DNA from: Dicyema japonicum
Taxonomy: Eukaryota > Dicyemida > Rhombozoa > Dicyemidae
NCBI GenBank assembly: GCA_011109175.1
Contig: RDEW01000017.1
Coordinates: 124,001 to 188,000, forward strand
Direction: 5' to 3'
DNA: 64,000 nucleotides
Shown here: one piece after another, positions 25,589 to 36,839 of the stretch
Position numbering within the stretch: the stretch's first letter is position 1
Layout: every line of letters begins with the position of its first letter
Position numbers and translations under genes: made by a program
The notes under the pieces: model-generated
The model's input: only the letters and a program-made list of their open reading frames with translations
Told to the model about the DNA's origin: nothing
Databases searched by the model: none

Positions 25589-27250
25589 TTATATGACCAC
25601 ATAGCTTCCTTCTCGTGAACATGAATGAAGTGACAAATCAGGAGGCAATGGAAACCTGAAGTTCTGAACAAAGGATAAGTCGGTAGCACGTAGAACCTCG
25701 GTTTTAATCTCTTCCAGCCAAACATTTAAAGAACTTTGAGGATCATTTATAAAAAGCTGTGCATAAAGGATGATAATTATGCCAAGAGACCAATGGTGAT
25801 CGATATCAGGCACGAGTAAAAGTAACCCATAACTTGTCCAATTATTGTCTAAGGCAGTGGTTCCCAACCTGTTTGAGAGCACGGAACCCTATCGAAATTT
25901 TTCATTTTAAACGGAACCCTTATATAGTTTTTAACAATTATCAGTATTTTACTAATATAAAATAAAATACTAGTTAGTGAAATGGTTGAGTCTGATGTCT
26001 CTTGCATAGCTCTGTAATATTTTGCCTTGTCCTTGACAGGATAAACGTAGGTTTCTTCCTGAGAACATTGAGTTCATGAAAAATATCGGCCAGGTATGCT
26101 AATTTGCAACACCAACATTCATCATTGAGGCATTCAATAAAGTCATCTAACTTCTCTTGTATACAAAAATGTGTGTGAATAATGTTCGGATTCTTATTTT
26201 TAGCAATAGAAACAAAGCCTTTAAATTGCCAGTCATTGCTGGAGCACCATCAGTGTAGATGCCCACACATACATTCCAATCCAACTTTATGTCCTAAAAT
26301 ATGAATTTATAAGATTGAAAATGTTATATCCCTTTGTTGTTCCGAGCAACTCTTTGAGCTAAGAAAATCTCAACAATGGATTCATCGTTCATGAGTTGCA
26401 TTCTTCCTGTAATATCTGAGCTTTCATCACTTGAAGCGCAAAAAACACAGATTTTTTATTCGCGAACCAAAGTAGTTTCAATGTCATCAGACATATCCTT
26501 GATGCGTCTGCTCACAGAATTATTAGAAATAGGAATTAAGTCGAGTCAGCGGCAGAAATTTCTCCGAGCATTATCTTCACTACTTCTTTGGATGCAGGCA
26601 AAATAACAGTTTCGGAGAAAGTATGCGATTTCATTTTTAGCTGCAATCTCAGCAACAGCATAACTAGCATGCAGTGCTTTTTCGTTTATTTTGAATTTTT
26701 GTAAAATGGGATGCTTTTAACTTTATTCTGGTCCAATTTCGCATAAAATATTTTTTTTCTTTGAAAGTTCCGGGTGATTGGTTGAGAAATGACGTTTAAG
26801 TTTCGTTGGAGCCATAGCAATATTGGCAAGTTTTTCACCACAAACAACACAAAGTGGTAGAGGGCAATCCATGTCCCCAGTCCATGTGAAAACCAAAGGC
26901 AAATAACTATATCGATACGATCGAACTTTAAGATATGCACTGTCACAAGACTCCATTTAGACACGTGCAAATTAAATTAATTCGTTTTAAAATATTATTT
27001 TTTTGAAAAAAAAATTAAAAAAATTTTGAAACTTCGCGAAACCCCTAGATTATTTCGCGGAACCCAGGTTGGGAACCTCTGGTCTAAGGTAAGATAGGAT
27101 TCTATAAGGATATGTGGAGTACATAACTGAGGGTGTTGTACGGGCTTTTATTTATCAATCTATTTTAATATTCAACTGGAAAAGAAACCTGATATATTGA
27201 GTCACAAGTGAGTTTGACCATCTGAGCAAGACCACAAGAGTAATTTTCTC
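25589..27250 (-). pseudogene. possible Ulp1/C48 protease-like fragment, interrupted by a hAT
   Basis: Removing the hAT at 25855-27081 joins the frame upstream (27250-27090) with VPDIDHHWSLGII...QLFINDP and a later PDLSLHSCSREGSYVV. Ulp1/SENP-type cysteine proteases have HW followed by a strand, an Asp in a 'D.....' turn and a catalytic Cys near the end; positions here are compatible. The match is weak and no introns were needed. It may come from a host gene or from a DNA transposon, since some families carry Ulp1 domains. The insertion at 25855 would disrupt it. Confidence 0.3.
25855..27081 (-). mobile_element. hAT DNA transposon (ZBED5-like transposase remains) with 8-bp TSD
   Basis: Ends are CAGTGGTTCCCAACCTG and, on the other strand, CAGAGGTTCCCAACCTG, a near-perfect 17-bp terminal inverted repeat. 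The direct repeats GTCTAAGG lie at 25847-25854 and 27082-27089. The minus strand encodes a BED zinc finger (CVVCGEKLANIAMAPTKLKRHF...H) at 26725-26890. Transposase phrases follow further left (SNNSVSRRIKDMSDDIETTL, CIQEKLDDFIECLNDE, LAYLADIFHELN), as in ZBED5-like hAT proteins. At 1227 bp it is an internally shortened, broken copy. Confidence 0.92.
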
Positions 27251-27364
27251 AATGTCAAATTAGAAAAGTCGTTATCAGGTAGTTCAATGCGATAGCTCTG
27301 TTTTTTTCAAAAAGTTTTTTTTATTTTAATAACTTCAAAATATGAAAATCTGTGAATGACTCCC

Positions 27365-27615
27365 TGAAATGAAATTATTCCAAAACCAAGGGTAAAGCCA
27401 AACTAACTAATCCTGTGATCTTGACGGGTAAAGTAGAGCCCTCATCCAAGCACAGTGATCCAGATAACATTGTTCGGGAAGCTGAGGTCGAATCCAAAAC
27501 TCGTCGCCAGGGAGCGAAATTGTCTTCCGATGGAATGAAAAGATGGATAATTTTGAATACCTTCCAGGCATTGGGCGTCTCCTGAGTAAGGTGGATCCGA
27601 TGACGTCATTAGTCG
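27365..27615 (-). repeat. SINE-like dispersed repeat, family 2, copy 4
   Basis: Reverse-strand copy. Plus-strand anchors are TTCCAAAACCAAGGGTAAAG, CACAGTGATCCAGATAAC, CTCGTCGCCAGGGAGCGAAA, GGCATTGGGCGTCTCCTGAG and GTGGATCCGATGACGTCAT. The segment CATGGCGCCACGTG lies just beyond its 5' end, as in the copy at 61300. Confidence 0.65.
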
Positions 27616-27699
27616 GGAATGAAGAGAAATCTTCAATCAAGTAGCCACATGGCGCCACGTGACCATATTTGGTATACCTTACAAATATTTTATGGAAAA

Positions 27700-28250
27700 C
27701 CGGTTTATAACACTTCAATGAAGATCATATTATCTTTTCCTTGTAGTCTCGGTTAAATTCTGTCACGTGAAATACCAGCTTGAAAAACAATTAGCCTAAA
27801 TACCAACTCTGTCGAACTGAGAAAATTGAATGAGTATACAGACCTCTGTAATCGCTCCCCCAATCGCCTTAAAGCCTCTAAGCGGTTGGAAGAATTGATA
27901 AAGGAGTTATCAATTAAATAGGAACTGCAATTGTGTCTCAGAGATTCCCGCAGGAGATGGTTCTCAAAGCGCCTTGGAATCGCCATCGTCCAATGTCAAT
28001 GAAAGTCAAGGTTCAATGGGGGTTGCCCCCTCGGAGTGCGGAAAAAACGTTCTGGGAGAACCATTATGTCATTATAGGCCCCCATCCACAGTCTTGCAAG
28101 GAACGTCTCAACTGAGACAAGCTGGAAGGCGAACCGATCCTCATGCTACAATATTTCCTTCTCTTGGAATCTCCGACACCACTTGCTTTTTTTGTTTTAT
28201 CAGGTGGCCTGAAAACTTAGTTTAAAAAAGATTAAAAAACTTTCAAGTTT
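27700..28250. other. no supported gene
   Basis: Opposing frames at 27753-27986 (-) and 27974-28225 (+) have no known motif. The plus frame may be an upstream part of the LINE at 28255-29110, but I cannot show this. Confidence 0.3.
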
Positions 28251-28254
28251 ATCA

Positions 28255-29110
28255 ATCTGAGGCCGCATACCAAGGTTATAAATCCATACATCTTTGCTGG
28301 CAATAAAGGACAAAGCTTTCAAAGTTGAAAGCCCATTCATTACAATCGATACTCACTAATGGGGCCGTGACGGTTCAAGTGGATACAACAATATGCATGG
28401 AAACAAAGGTGCATAGTAATAAACCGAATTTCTTAGTCATTGATAAAGCAACAAAAATGATTACTCTGATCGATTTTGGGACCACATAACAGCGGGTAAG
28501 TCGAGATAGAGAATATGATCTGCCGGAGTGAATGATCATTTATGATGCTATAGTACCCCCAGTACTACCCTGGGACGGTATTTTGAACAATTTTTAAAAA
28601 CACCATAAAAACACCCTTAAAATGGAACGAAAGCATCAAAACAATTTTAGACGAAAAGTCCTCCAAGATTGTGTTCCGTTCATAATTGGGAGCACAACAA
28701 AGTTAAGAGCGTGTAACGTCGAAATTTAGTGCAACCCACTGTCCTTGAACATCAATGACTGTTATCAAAACATCCAGTTCTCGATAACTGATTTATTGAA
28801 GAATCAATCCCAGAATCATACTAGACCAGGTCGATTATCTGATGTTTTTGAGGCTAAATGTGTTAGTTAATGTATTTTATTCCTAAAATGTACGTCATTG
28901 ACTCAATTATTGAATTTTATTACAGGGTTTGGAAAAAGCGTTACCTATTCGGGGGAATCCCAATCAGTCCTGAAGAAGGAGACCCCGAAGGATATTTTCT
29001 GCAGATATTTGAGATACACTTATAAAAGATGGTGGATCGCTGGTGGACCATTCGAGGAGAGTTTAGGAGTTACTATAAGTTGGGGTCACTTATTTTGTTT
29101 TGACGCCTGA
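28255..29110 (+). mobile_element. LINE C-terminal fragment (nuclease-like domain)
   Basis: The frame reads TKVHSNKPNFLVIDKATKMI then TLIDFGTT, and later VPFIIGSTTKLRAC. LINE C-termini with a restriction-like nuclease share the pattern NRPDIVI.DK..K...LIDVA.P, then an IPVV.GA.G block; here Asp of PDI is replaced by Asn. A downstream piece ends with SLGVTISWG, the usual ..GVTIS end of LINEs in this window. No RT core is present. It is a 5'-truncated copy. Confidence 0.65.
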
Positions 29111-29900
29111 CTCCTAACTCCAAACATGTATTACCTTAAACGAAACCAGAACTCCGTCCCAGAAAAACAATTATCTGCAATTGTGGTCTGTGAAGGCGTG
29201 ATCAATCGCGAAATGCTTAAAGGAAGCAGCGCATAGCTTTACTTTAGCAAATTTAAGGATAAAGAGGCAATTCAGAAGAAGAGATTTAATCTAAAGCGGC
29301 ATGGAGATTTTTTAGGAAAAAATAATCTTTAAGTGATAAAACTTTATTTTCTGCGGTTTAATGGTCATTTCTACGAAGTGCTATAAACCGCAATAACTTA
29401 TCTAACAGCTAATGCTGTCCGATCCTGGTTTGAAGCAGATCCTGGACATGGTACACCTCTCCTTTCTGGACGACCTCCATTTGAGAGCGTTTTGAAACTC
29501 TGGTGATTCAAATAGAGGTCGAACTGTATTTGGTAAGCAATAATTATAATTTTTATTGATTTTAATGAGGCATTTTAGTTCATAGTACAAAACCCAGATC
29601 TCAAGAGCCATACTACCTATAGCTCCTCCCAGGCAGGACAATCAATTTATTTTAAGTAAAGAACAGTTATCATAACTGAGGGAGAACCAAAGAATGCTCT
29701 TCACTTCTTTTTTTCTTTATATTGCGTGTGAGTCCTTTATAGACGATCCGGTTCTGCAGTGAGATGTTCACTGGCGTCACTTTTAAGCCAAAGCATTTAA
29801 GCAAATATTTGTGAGAATATTAGCTTCCTAAATTTAATGCATAATTTATAGCTGTGTTCTAAATGGTGACTTCCTACTAAAAGAAAAATCCCTAATATTC
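29111..29900. other. intergenic, nothing recognised
   Basis: The 79-codon minus-strand frame at 29402-29641 has no known motif. No shared repeat found. Confidence 0.35.
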
Positions 29901-29929
29901 TATATTCTCTGAAGAGCCATGTGCTATTA

Positions 29930-30200
29930 TATTTGTCAATATTTTGGAGACATGTTTGCTGGACAACGAACTTTTCGACTGTCTGGGGGCTGGAAAGCTT
30001 CCGCTAGCTTTCAGTTTAGTGATGCTGTGGTAATTGATTAATAAATTTGAATGACTTTATTAAGATGAGATCTAAGGTCATCCTCACAAGACTACTGCAA
30101 TTGCTGCTAATTTATTATAAATAGGAATAATTCAGGTAATTACTTCCCACGAGAAGGAACGTGTAAAATACGTGGAAACTAAATATGGATATTTAGTAAG
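29930..30200 (+). CDS. possible exons of an unrecognised gene
   Basis: Two phrases read well across short GT-AG gaps on the plus strand. The first, at 29945-30030, is DMFAGQRTFRLSGGWKASAS and ends at a possible donor at 30029. The second, at 30075-30200, contains GHPHKTTAIAANLL and then VITSHEKERVKYVETKYGY. They look like conserved protein rather than random sequence. However, I cannot place them in a family, find a start, or fix the frame without one or two stops. Treat as a candidate only. Confidence 0.25.
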
Positions 30201-30406
30201 CTGAAATCAATATATATTTTATCAAAATATAATAGAATTGGAATGAAGAATAACATTATTATAAAATATTAAATAATTTATATAAAAATTATTAATTATT
30301 AATAATTACGACATATAAAAATTTCTCTCGTGGTGAACCTTCTTTGGTCTTTATTTTAATTGACAAAAAAAATAAGTAAAATCTAAACAATAAATATAAT
30401 ATATAG

Positions 30407-33400
30407 ATGTCAAATACGATTTCATCATATAGTCAATTAAAACAACAAATTTTAGGCTATGACGACGAAGAACCAGATCCCCAAGAAGAAGAAGTAGTAT
30501 TCGAGCAGCCATATGACTATTCAGCCATGACAATCGAAGAAAACAAGTTCCTCGAGGAAGAAGGAATGGAACACGACTCTGAGTTCTACGACCCACATTT
30601 CAAGGGACCTAAAAGGAAAGTTGTCCTCGCACCACCAAAACGGGACGGCCGTGGACGTCCACCAGGCAGTGTCAACACTCGTCCTGCAGAAAGCGAGGCA
30701 GAAAACCTATGATCAGGGAACTTCCAGTCCGTCGTGGTCGCCGAGGAAGGCCTTCCTTGTACAAGACAGTGAAAGATCTCCCTCTAATATACGGGTCCCG
30801 GTTCTCTAGTGTGGACAGTCTAATTAAACTGTTAATTGAGTACCAGCAGATCGCTCAAATAAGGATGAATTTGAACGAGGCTATTCGTCTCACTGATACC
30901 ATGGAGTACGTTGAGAGGGACGTTTTGATGTCTCTTGGATTCTCCTTTTTATCCTTCGGATGTGACTCCAGAATAACTCAGTAACCGCAAAATATTCATT
31001 TTAGCTGTGATTCTGACTCCGTGGAGCCCTGTCCCTTCAAATTGGAGGTTGTGATGTCCCATGACAGTCATTCTCTCTTCGTTCGTTTGTTTCACGATGT
31101 CCACTGTCAAAAAGTCAACGTAAACTCGGATTCCGTATCTAATCTTCTTATTCTAGTCCCCGATGGTAGAACCTAATGATTTCTCGGAACTGAGGGAGAA
31201 GATCTCCGAGTTTGGGAAGAGCTATTTTTCGAGGGAGATCCTACAGCGAATGAACGACCTCCGTTTGGATGGCGTCATCTGTGATATGATTTTCACATCT
31301 AAAAATGGTGGATTCATCAAAGCCCACAAAATGGTGGCCGTCAGTCGGTCCCCAGTCTTAGCCCAGATGCTCATGGATGACGATGACGACGTGGAGACCG
31401 AAAACAAGGAAGAGACAGAACCCATGGAGATAAAAAGCGTCAGAGTTGACTGCAGTTTTGAGGCAATTTCTGGTTTTTATAGTTGTTTAGACTTTGGAGG
31501 ACTTTCTTAACGTTCTTTATGAGAATCCAATCTCAAATTTTCACAACCGCAATGAGCTTTGTTCTGTGCTTCTTAGCTTTGAAATCGACGCCTCTGATGC
31601 CCTTAAAGAGCGGGGACCGTATGATTCCGAAGATGAGTACGATCCCTACTCCAACGATGCATACGTGTCTGACTCTGACGTATACGACTCTCTTCCCTCT
31701 CCCAAACGAAGGAAGAAATCGTCCTATGCCCCGAGAATGCGTAAGAATCAGCCCATGTACGATGACTCGGAGGACTCTGACGCCAGTTTACCGTAAGTGT
31801 CCTTTAATTATGGCAGAATGGACTATAACTCTGATTTTGACAGTCAAATGGCCCAGATCCTCGAGTCCTCAACCAATGAGCAGAAGAAGCTGTTGGTTTG
31901 TGACATTTGCATTAAACCTTTCAATGATCTGATGTTGTGTTTATTCTCATCTTTAGGTCTCTTGAAAGCCATCGAATAATAGCCCACAAGTCCTCTCAGA
32001 GTCGCCCAGATAGGGTTCCTTACTCGTTTGGGGGAGAAAAGGTTGACAATTTCCCCGTCCACTTGATAAAACCCTCAAAAGTGCCGAATATGTTTGACTG
32101 TCCTGAGTTTGGGTGCGATTATTCGGCCCACAATAAGGTCAACGTTCAGAGACACATGGGAGATCAACACGGATATGGGGAATCCCAATTTGGGTAGATT
32201 ATTATCTTAGTGTAGATGTACCTTCTGTGAGGCCAGATTTGTGGCTCAGAGATATTTATGGGAACATCAAAGTCGAAATCACGGAAGCGAGGCTGGAGAT
32301 GAGAACAAAATTCCATGTACTGTTGAGTACTGTGGGTATTCGACATATATGTAAGGATTTTTTTTATTTTACAGAGTTTCTTCCTTGGTGTCTCACATAC
32401 AGGACGAACACTCCCAATTATTCCAGATCAGATGCTACGTATGCAATCAGGAGGTACTGGTTAGGTAGTTCTTTTTGTATATTGAAAGACAACTGGTTAA
32501 GCACTTTACTGACCATCACGACTATAGATTGAATGAAAGTGGGGATGTTTTCGGTGATGTTCCTGATATGGCTGAATCTGGGAGAGTTTTGTGTCCCTAC
32601 TGCTCACAGATCTTTACCGAGGCGACACTGGGACGACATCAGCAGAATTGTTCAATGTCTTACAGACGAAATCAGGATTGTCCTAGCTGTTCATTCAGGT
32701 CTCCGACTCGACGAAGTTTGGCTGGTTTGTTTGATTGTTAAGTTCAGAACATATGTTAAGGAATCATGGAATTCCGTTAAATGAAAGGGAATGGGGGTCA
32801 CAGATTCTGCGGTGCCAAGAGCAAGGATGCGACTTTACTACCTTGCACTCACGGGAAATTAAGAAACACGCCGAAAAAACTCACAGTTGTGCCTGTACTA
32901 ATCCCTAGTGTCTCGAAAACACCTGTGTACTGTCTGTGGGAAATTGTATGCCACGTTGGACACTCTGCGTGTTCATTACTACTACGCTCACAAGCCATGT
33001 TCTGTCTTAAAGTGCAAAGTCTGTGGAAAAGTGTTCAGAGTAACTTGTGGTCTCATTGTAGACTAAACAAGTGATGGACAACCACATTACTTCCCATCAT
33101 TTGATGCTTGGTCCGGTTTATCAATGCGTGTATTGTCCACTTACTTGTGCTCAGCAGAGAAGTATGCGAAAACATCTCAAGGAACGGCATCCTGAGTGCG
33201 AGCCTAGGGTTTTTTCTATGACTTAGTTTAGTTCCGTCAAACGCGGCAGCCTATCCCTTTTCATAAAGGGCGCACTACAAGAACCGGTCCTCATTCAAAT
33301 ATCTATCTGACTAAGTACTACAGCCGGGTTTACCTGGACTCGAACAGAGACTGGAAACGACAAGCTAAAGAGATTGAAGCCACAGACTTAAGTCACGCTC

Positions 33401-33687
33401 ATCTCGTAGATCCCGATTTATATACTATCGAAGAAGTTGCCGTGGATGATGGTTCTATGAGGGATGGAATAAATGATTCTGTGGATATCCTTGATGCTGT
33501 ACCTGTGATGCAATCCAGTATGTCTGGGAACACGCTCTCGATGGCAGAGCCATTCCAGTCGCACTTTGACGTTAATATGGGAGATTTAGGCCTTCAAAGG
33601 TTGACTACTTCATTTCCTGGGAACTACATGGGGAACATTGAGTCGCAGCCTGGACTTGAGCCATTTGACGAGCAGGCTCCTCATTAG
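30407..33687 (+). CDS. BTB/POZ, AT-hook and multi-C2H2 zinc-finger protein
   Basis: Probable nuclear DNA-binding regulator. The order is an acidic N-terminus; two AT-hooks (GRGRPPGS and RRGRRGRPS, 30650-30760); a conserved but unnamed block (30770-31135); a BTB fold near 31163-31560 (LDGVICDMIFTS, FIKAHKMVAVSRSPVLAQML, LEDFLNVLYE); and an acidic/basic linker (PSPKRRKK). From 31890 to about 33220 come roughly ten C2H2-type fingers, for example CDICIKPFNDLM..H....H, CPEFGCDYSAHNKVNVQRH and CVYCPLTCAQQRSMRKH. The tail is Met/Ser-rich. Introns include 30981-31004, 31135-31156 and 31793-31816. One A seems missing from an A run near 30705. No known orthologue is recognised. A BTB domain behind AT-hooks and ahead of so many fingers is an unusual order. 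Confidence 0.8.
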
Positions 33688-33738
33688 TTAGTTTATATAC
33701 TAATTTCTTTTGGAAATAATTTGTAGCGTCTTTATTAA

Positions 33739-34906
33739 TTAAATTGTTTTTTTCTTGGATAAAATTGCAATGATGATAAGGGCAATTGTTGAGACGATTG
33801 ACACGATGATATAGGCGATTGGAAGAAACAAATTGTTTGTGCCTACCCAGTTGGGATTGGATATGATTATCGCCTTTCTCCCATCAAAGACGTGCACAGG
33901 AAAATCTGATTATAATCATAATATTACTGTATTTGATATGAAGCTTATATTCCCCTGCGGGGAGTCCATTCTTAAAGCGATAATCTGCATGATCTACTAA
34001 TCGGTAAAGTTTAAGTGGGGACGGAAAGGCTCCTGGACGCATCCAGACAATGAAATCCTCGTTCTCATATCCGTTGTTGTTGGGATTACTAATATCTAGT
34101 TCCATCACCGTCATTCTCCAGGATGGCGGTTTGACTGTCCCATCCCACGCTAATTTGTCTATAAAAAGCAAACTTTTAGGATTTTTGTAGCGAGAACGTT
34201 TATCATAAGGATTGGATATCCCCTGTCGTAATAAAGGGACAGAAGAACCATTGAACGATAAACTGACCGTGTCTAATTGTTAAAAAAGACAACTACCGTT
34301 ATACATAGAATTTGCATTTGTTCCGCAGGGGGCATAAGAATGAGTTTCACCATTTTGGGTCATAGAACGATAAGGCTCACAATCAGATGACGGAGTACCC
34401 AAACTTCCGGACAATTGTTTGAAGTCGATAGAGTTTGCAAAAGTACGGTAGTTTTGGTAAAATTCTTCAATTCTGTAATAGATGTAGACTTGTTTCTGCA
34501 CATTTTGTGAAAAAATATACATTGATTGCTTTAGCCAACGTAAAACTCACCACACAGGTGCAGAGGGGAAGGGAAGATATTATTAGCAGCTCTTTTGAGG
34601 TATTCTTCACAAGTATTTTCAGGTACATTGATGGTAGGACTGCATTCGTCGTAATTAACGGTAACCTCGTTGACTAGAATTAAGAAAGACTGCGACATGA
34701 ATGCAGTGATCATTATTATACCGAAAATTAGGAAAAATAACGACATTCCAATAATTATTGGGAAATGCATTTAATAGAGAAATGGATGATTACAGCAGGT
34801 AGACGTTGTTGCTTAAACTGTTGACCTAATTGCTGAAATTTAACTATAAACCTTTTTTCTGGACGAAAGTCATCTCTGAGACTTCTATTTCCGAATTAAT
34901 TTCCAT
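33739..34906 (-). CDS. CDC50/LEM3 family, P4-ATPase beta subunit (TMEM30-like)
   Basis: Accessory subunit needed for folding, ER exit and activity of phospholipid-flipping P4-ATPases. From the right: FKQQRLPA, the family's pre-TM1 signature; a first membrane span (GMSLFFLIFGIIMITAFM); an ectodomain with YYRIEEFYQNYRTF, CEPYRSM, YAPCGTNANSMYN, DFIVWMRPGAFPSPLKLYRL and VHVFDGRKAI; a second membrane span (PIAYIIVSIVSTIALIIIAI); and a short basic tail. Introns of 19-24 bp restore the frame, for example before FPVHVFDG and after SMYN. Two frame slips fall in A and T runs near the N-terminus (about 34848 and 34512). Cys residues are kept at family positions. It is convergent with the zinc-finger gene, 51 bp apart. 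Confidence 0.9.
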
Positions 34907-35560
34907 TTGTTATCACAACTAAAAGACTTAATAGTTGGAATAATTTTAAATTAATATAATGACCTTGAAAAAAATATTGATTTAATTAATTAATCTTTGA
35001 TATATATTTTTAGTCATATTTTAACAAATTTCATATTTTTTCGACTTGGTTGATAAGAAAAGTTTATACTGTTTAGGAAAGGTTTAGAGATAAGATTTCC
35101 CTGTCACCTGCAAATGAGTGCCCCGGAAAATTTGAATAACGTCCCAGGGGAGGTTTCGGGTCGCCAGGTTTCCGCATCGTCCCAATTATCTTTGAAACCT
35201 TGACGCGTTTAAGTAAATTGGCAGAGGAGCCGTCAACAAAATTGAGACTGCGATTGTAGCGACTGAGAGACCCTTGGAAACTGAATATGCGTAATTGGAT
35301 GTTAATTGCCGCCCAACCTATATCCTGGGTTGTTAAATAAGTGCTAATTATTAATATTGACAGATAAAATTGATTTTTTAATTGATTTCTAAGGTTTTTT
35401 GGTTTCTATGGAAACCGTTAAAAATTGAATAAAGTAGCATCGAAATAGCATTGCTTCCTTATAGTCAAATCGATTTTGTGGTCTATTTTTAATATCGTGG
35501 TGATTGTTTTTTATGAAAGTACGATTAAAGTCATGTAACTCAGGCTAGACTGAATCTAGA
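34907..35560. other. intergenic, nothing recognised
   Basis: A/T-rich near 34960-35050 and 35340-35420. No open frame with a known motif and no repeat recognised. It probably holds the CDC50 promoter at its left end. Confidence 0.4.
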
Positions 35561-35579
35561 GAGATTACGTCGGGATATT

Positions 35580-35910
35580 TATCTAAAACTGTTACACCGA
35601 CACATTCGCTCCTTGCAAACTACATCAGAGTGTTTCTGGAGCCTGCTCTGCCGCGAGAAGGCCGAAAGATTAAAACAAAAAAAATACGCGGTCCTACCCG
35701 AGGATTTTTGTTTTTTCGTTCGTTGTTGAAACGTCCGGTTCCCTTGCGCCTTCAAAACTGGAATTCCTGGGTCGTCTATGGTATCGCATTTCTACACCAA
35801 CGGGAGATCTCCGTGAGCGCTGCTGGCTATTAATCGAATCTCGCACATCATCCTGAAAGGGAATAGCCACCCAGGCTACTGTATGACCCTCGGCTGATTG
35901 TTTCCTCATT
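35580..35910 (-). repeat. dispersed repeat 3, long copy
   Basis: Matches the reverse complement of 46310-46620 along its length. Plus-strand anchors are CTACATCAGAGTGTTTCTGGAGCC, TACGCGGTCCTACCCGA, AAACGTCCGGTTCCCTTGCG, GTGAGCGCTGCTGGCTATTA and GGGAATAGCCACCCAGGCTAC. The last 80 bases also occur at 15843-15925 and 62795-62875. The element type is unknown. The outermost segment has short stems a tRNA might form, but the box B match is poor. Confidence 0.6.
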
Positions 35911-36009
35911 TTAATATAAATTAAATACTAAATATGCTGAAAGGCATGAAAGGAATTTGCAATAAACCTGGATTCAGCTGGCAAGAGACATGGGGCATTG
36001 TAATGAACG

Positions 36010-36530
36010 AACGCCAGGCACTGTGAAAGCTATCTCCGTTCGCAGGGTCTCTCAGTCTTGTCGATCTTTTCTCGATTTTGTTGACGACTCTTTTACTCAT
36101 CCATCCAAACACTAGAGATTTTGAAGGTCATTGGGACGAAGCAGAAAATGGTGATCTATCATTGATGCGGACGATGACCATTCGCGTCGTAGTCGAATTC
36201 CCGATTTCGTCGACGACTCCTATATCAATCGTTCCTGAGGTTGAAACAGAAACGATCTCCGAGAGTTGAAAAAAATCAGTCAGTGATTGGCAAATACTTC
36301 CAACTCATCTCGGTCGAAGTTTCGGAAACTGAGCTTCCTTTTTTCATTTTTATTGACCCCGGATACACAGAGAAAGAAGTTGAGTATATCAGTTTCCACT
36401 GTTACAGACTCCTTCAACGTCACACAAGTCCATTCGGAACCAGCATAAAAAATAAAAGACATCCATTCCCTGCAATTGTGGAAATCCCTCCAGCGGAATG
36501 GGGGAAAGTTATGTCATCGAGAATTTACTG
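36010..36530. repeat. fragments of two dispersed repeats
   Basis: 36010-36230 resembles 19555-19690 and 10470-10530 (AGCTATCTCCGTTCGCAGGG, ATTTTGTTGACGACTC, GCGGACGATGACC). 36395-36530 resembles 4855-5000 (family 4). The long plus-strand frame at 36241-36642 spans both and contains no known motif, so I do not call it a gene. Confidence 0.45.
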
Positions 36531-36839
36531 CCCGAAAGTATTTCCATATCTGATAAAGACCTTATATTCCCAATCACACTGTGTACAATGGGGAGAGGCA
36601 ACAATTAATCGAAGGTACTCTGCACCAATTATGTCTGCTTGACGTGCATACATCATTATTCTTCCTAAAGAGCAGCCTCAACATACAGAGGCTTGCATAT
36701 GTCCTGGGAACTGCCCCATATATCAACCAATATGACACTCTTTCGCAGTAACGGGACCTTCCGTTCAACATCAAAGCGTCTCTCCTTGCATATCTCTCGT
36801 CACTAATGTCTAGGGCGAACTAAGTTGCACCAAATTAAA

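Noticed and set aside
31483-31932. 149-codon plus frame inside the BTB zinc-finger gene
   Set aside because: Met/Pro/Thr-rich shadow; the true frame has the BTB end and PSPKRRKK.
34155-34170. A 15-bp intron in CDC50 (GTTTGCTTTTTATAG)
   Set aside because: Its length is a multiple of three and the frame stays open if it is retained, so no splicing is required.
36241-36642. 133-codon plus-strand frame as a gene
   Set aside because: It spans two dispersed-repeat fragments and has no domain.
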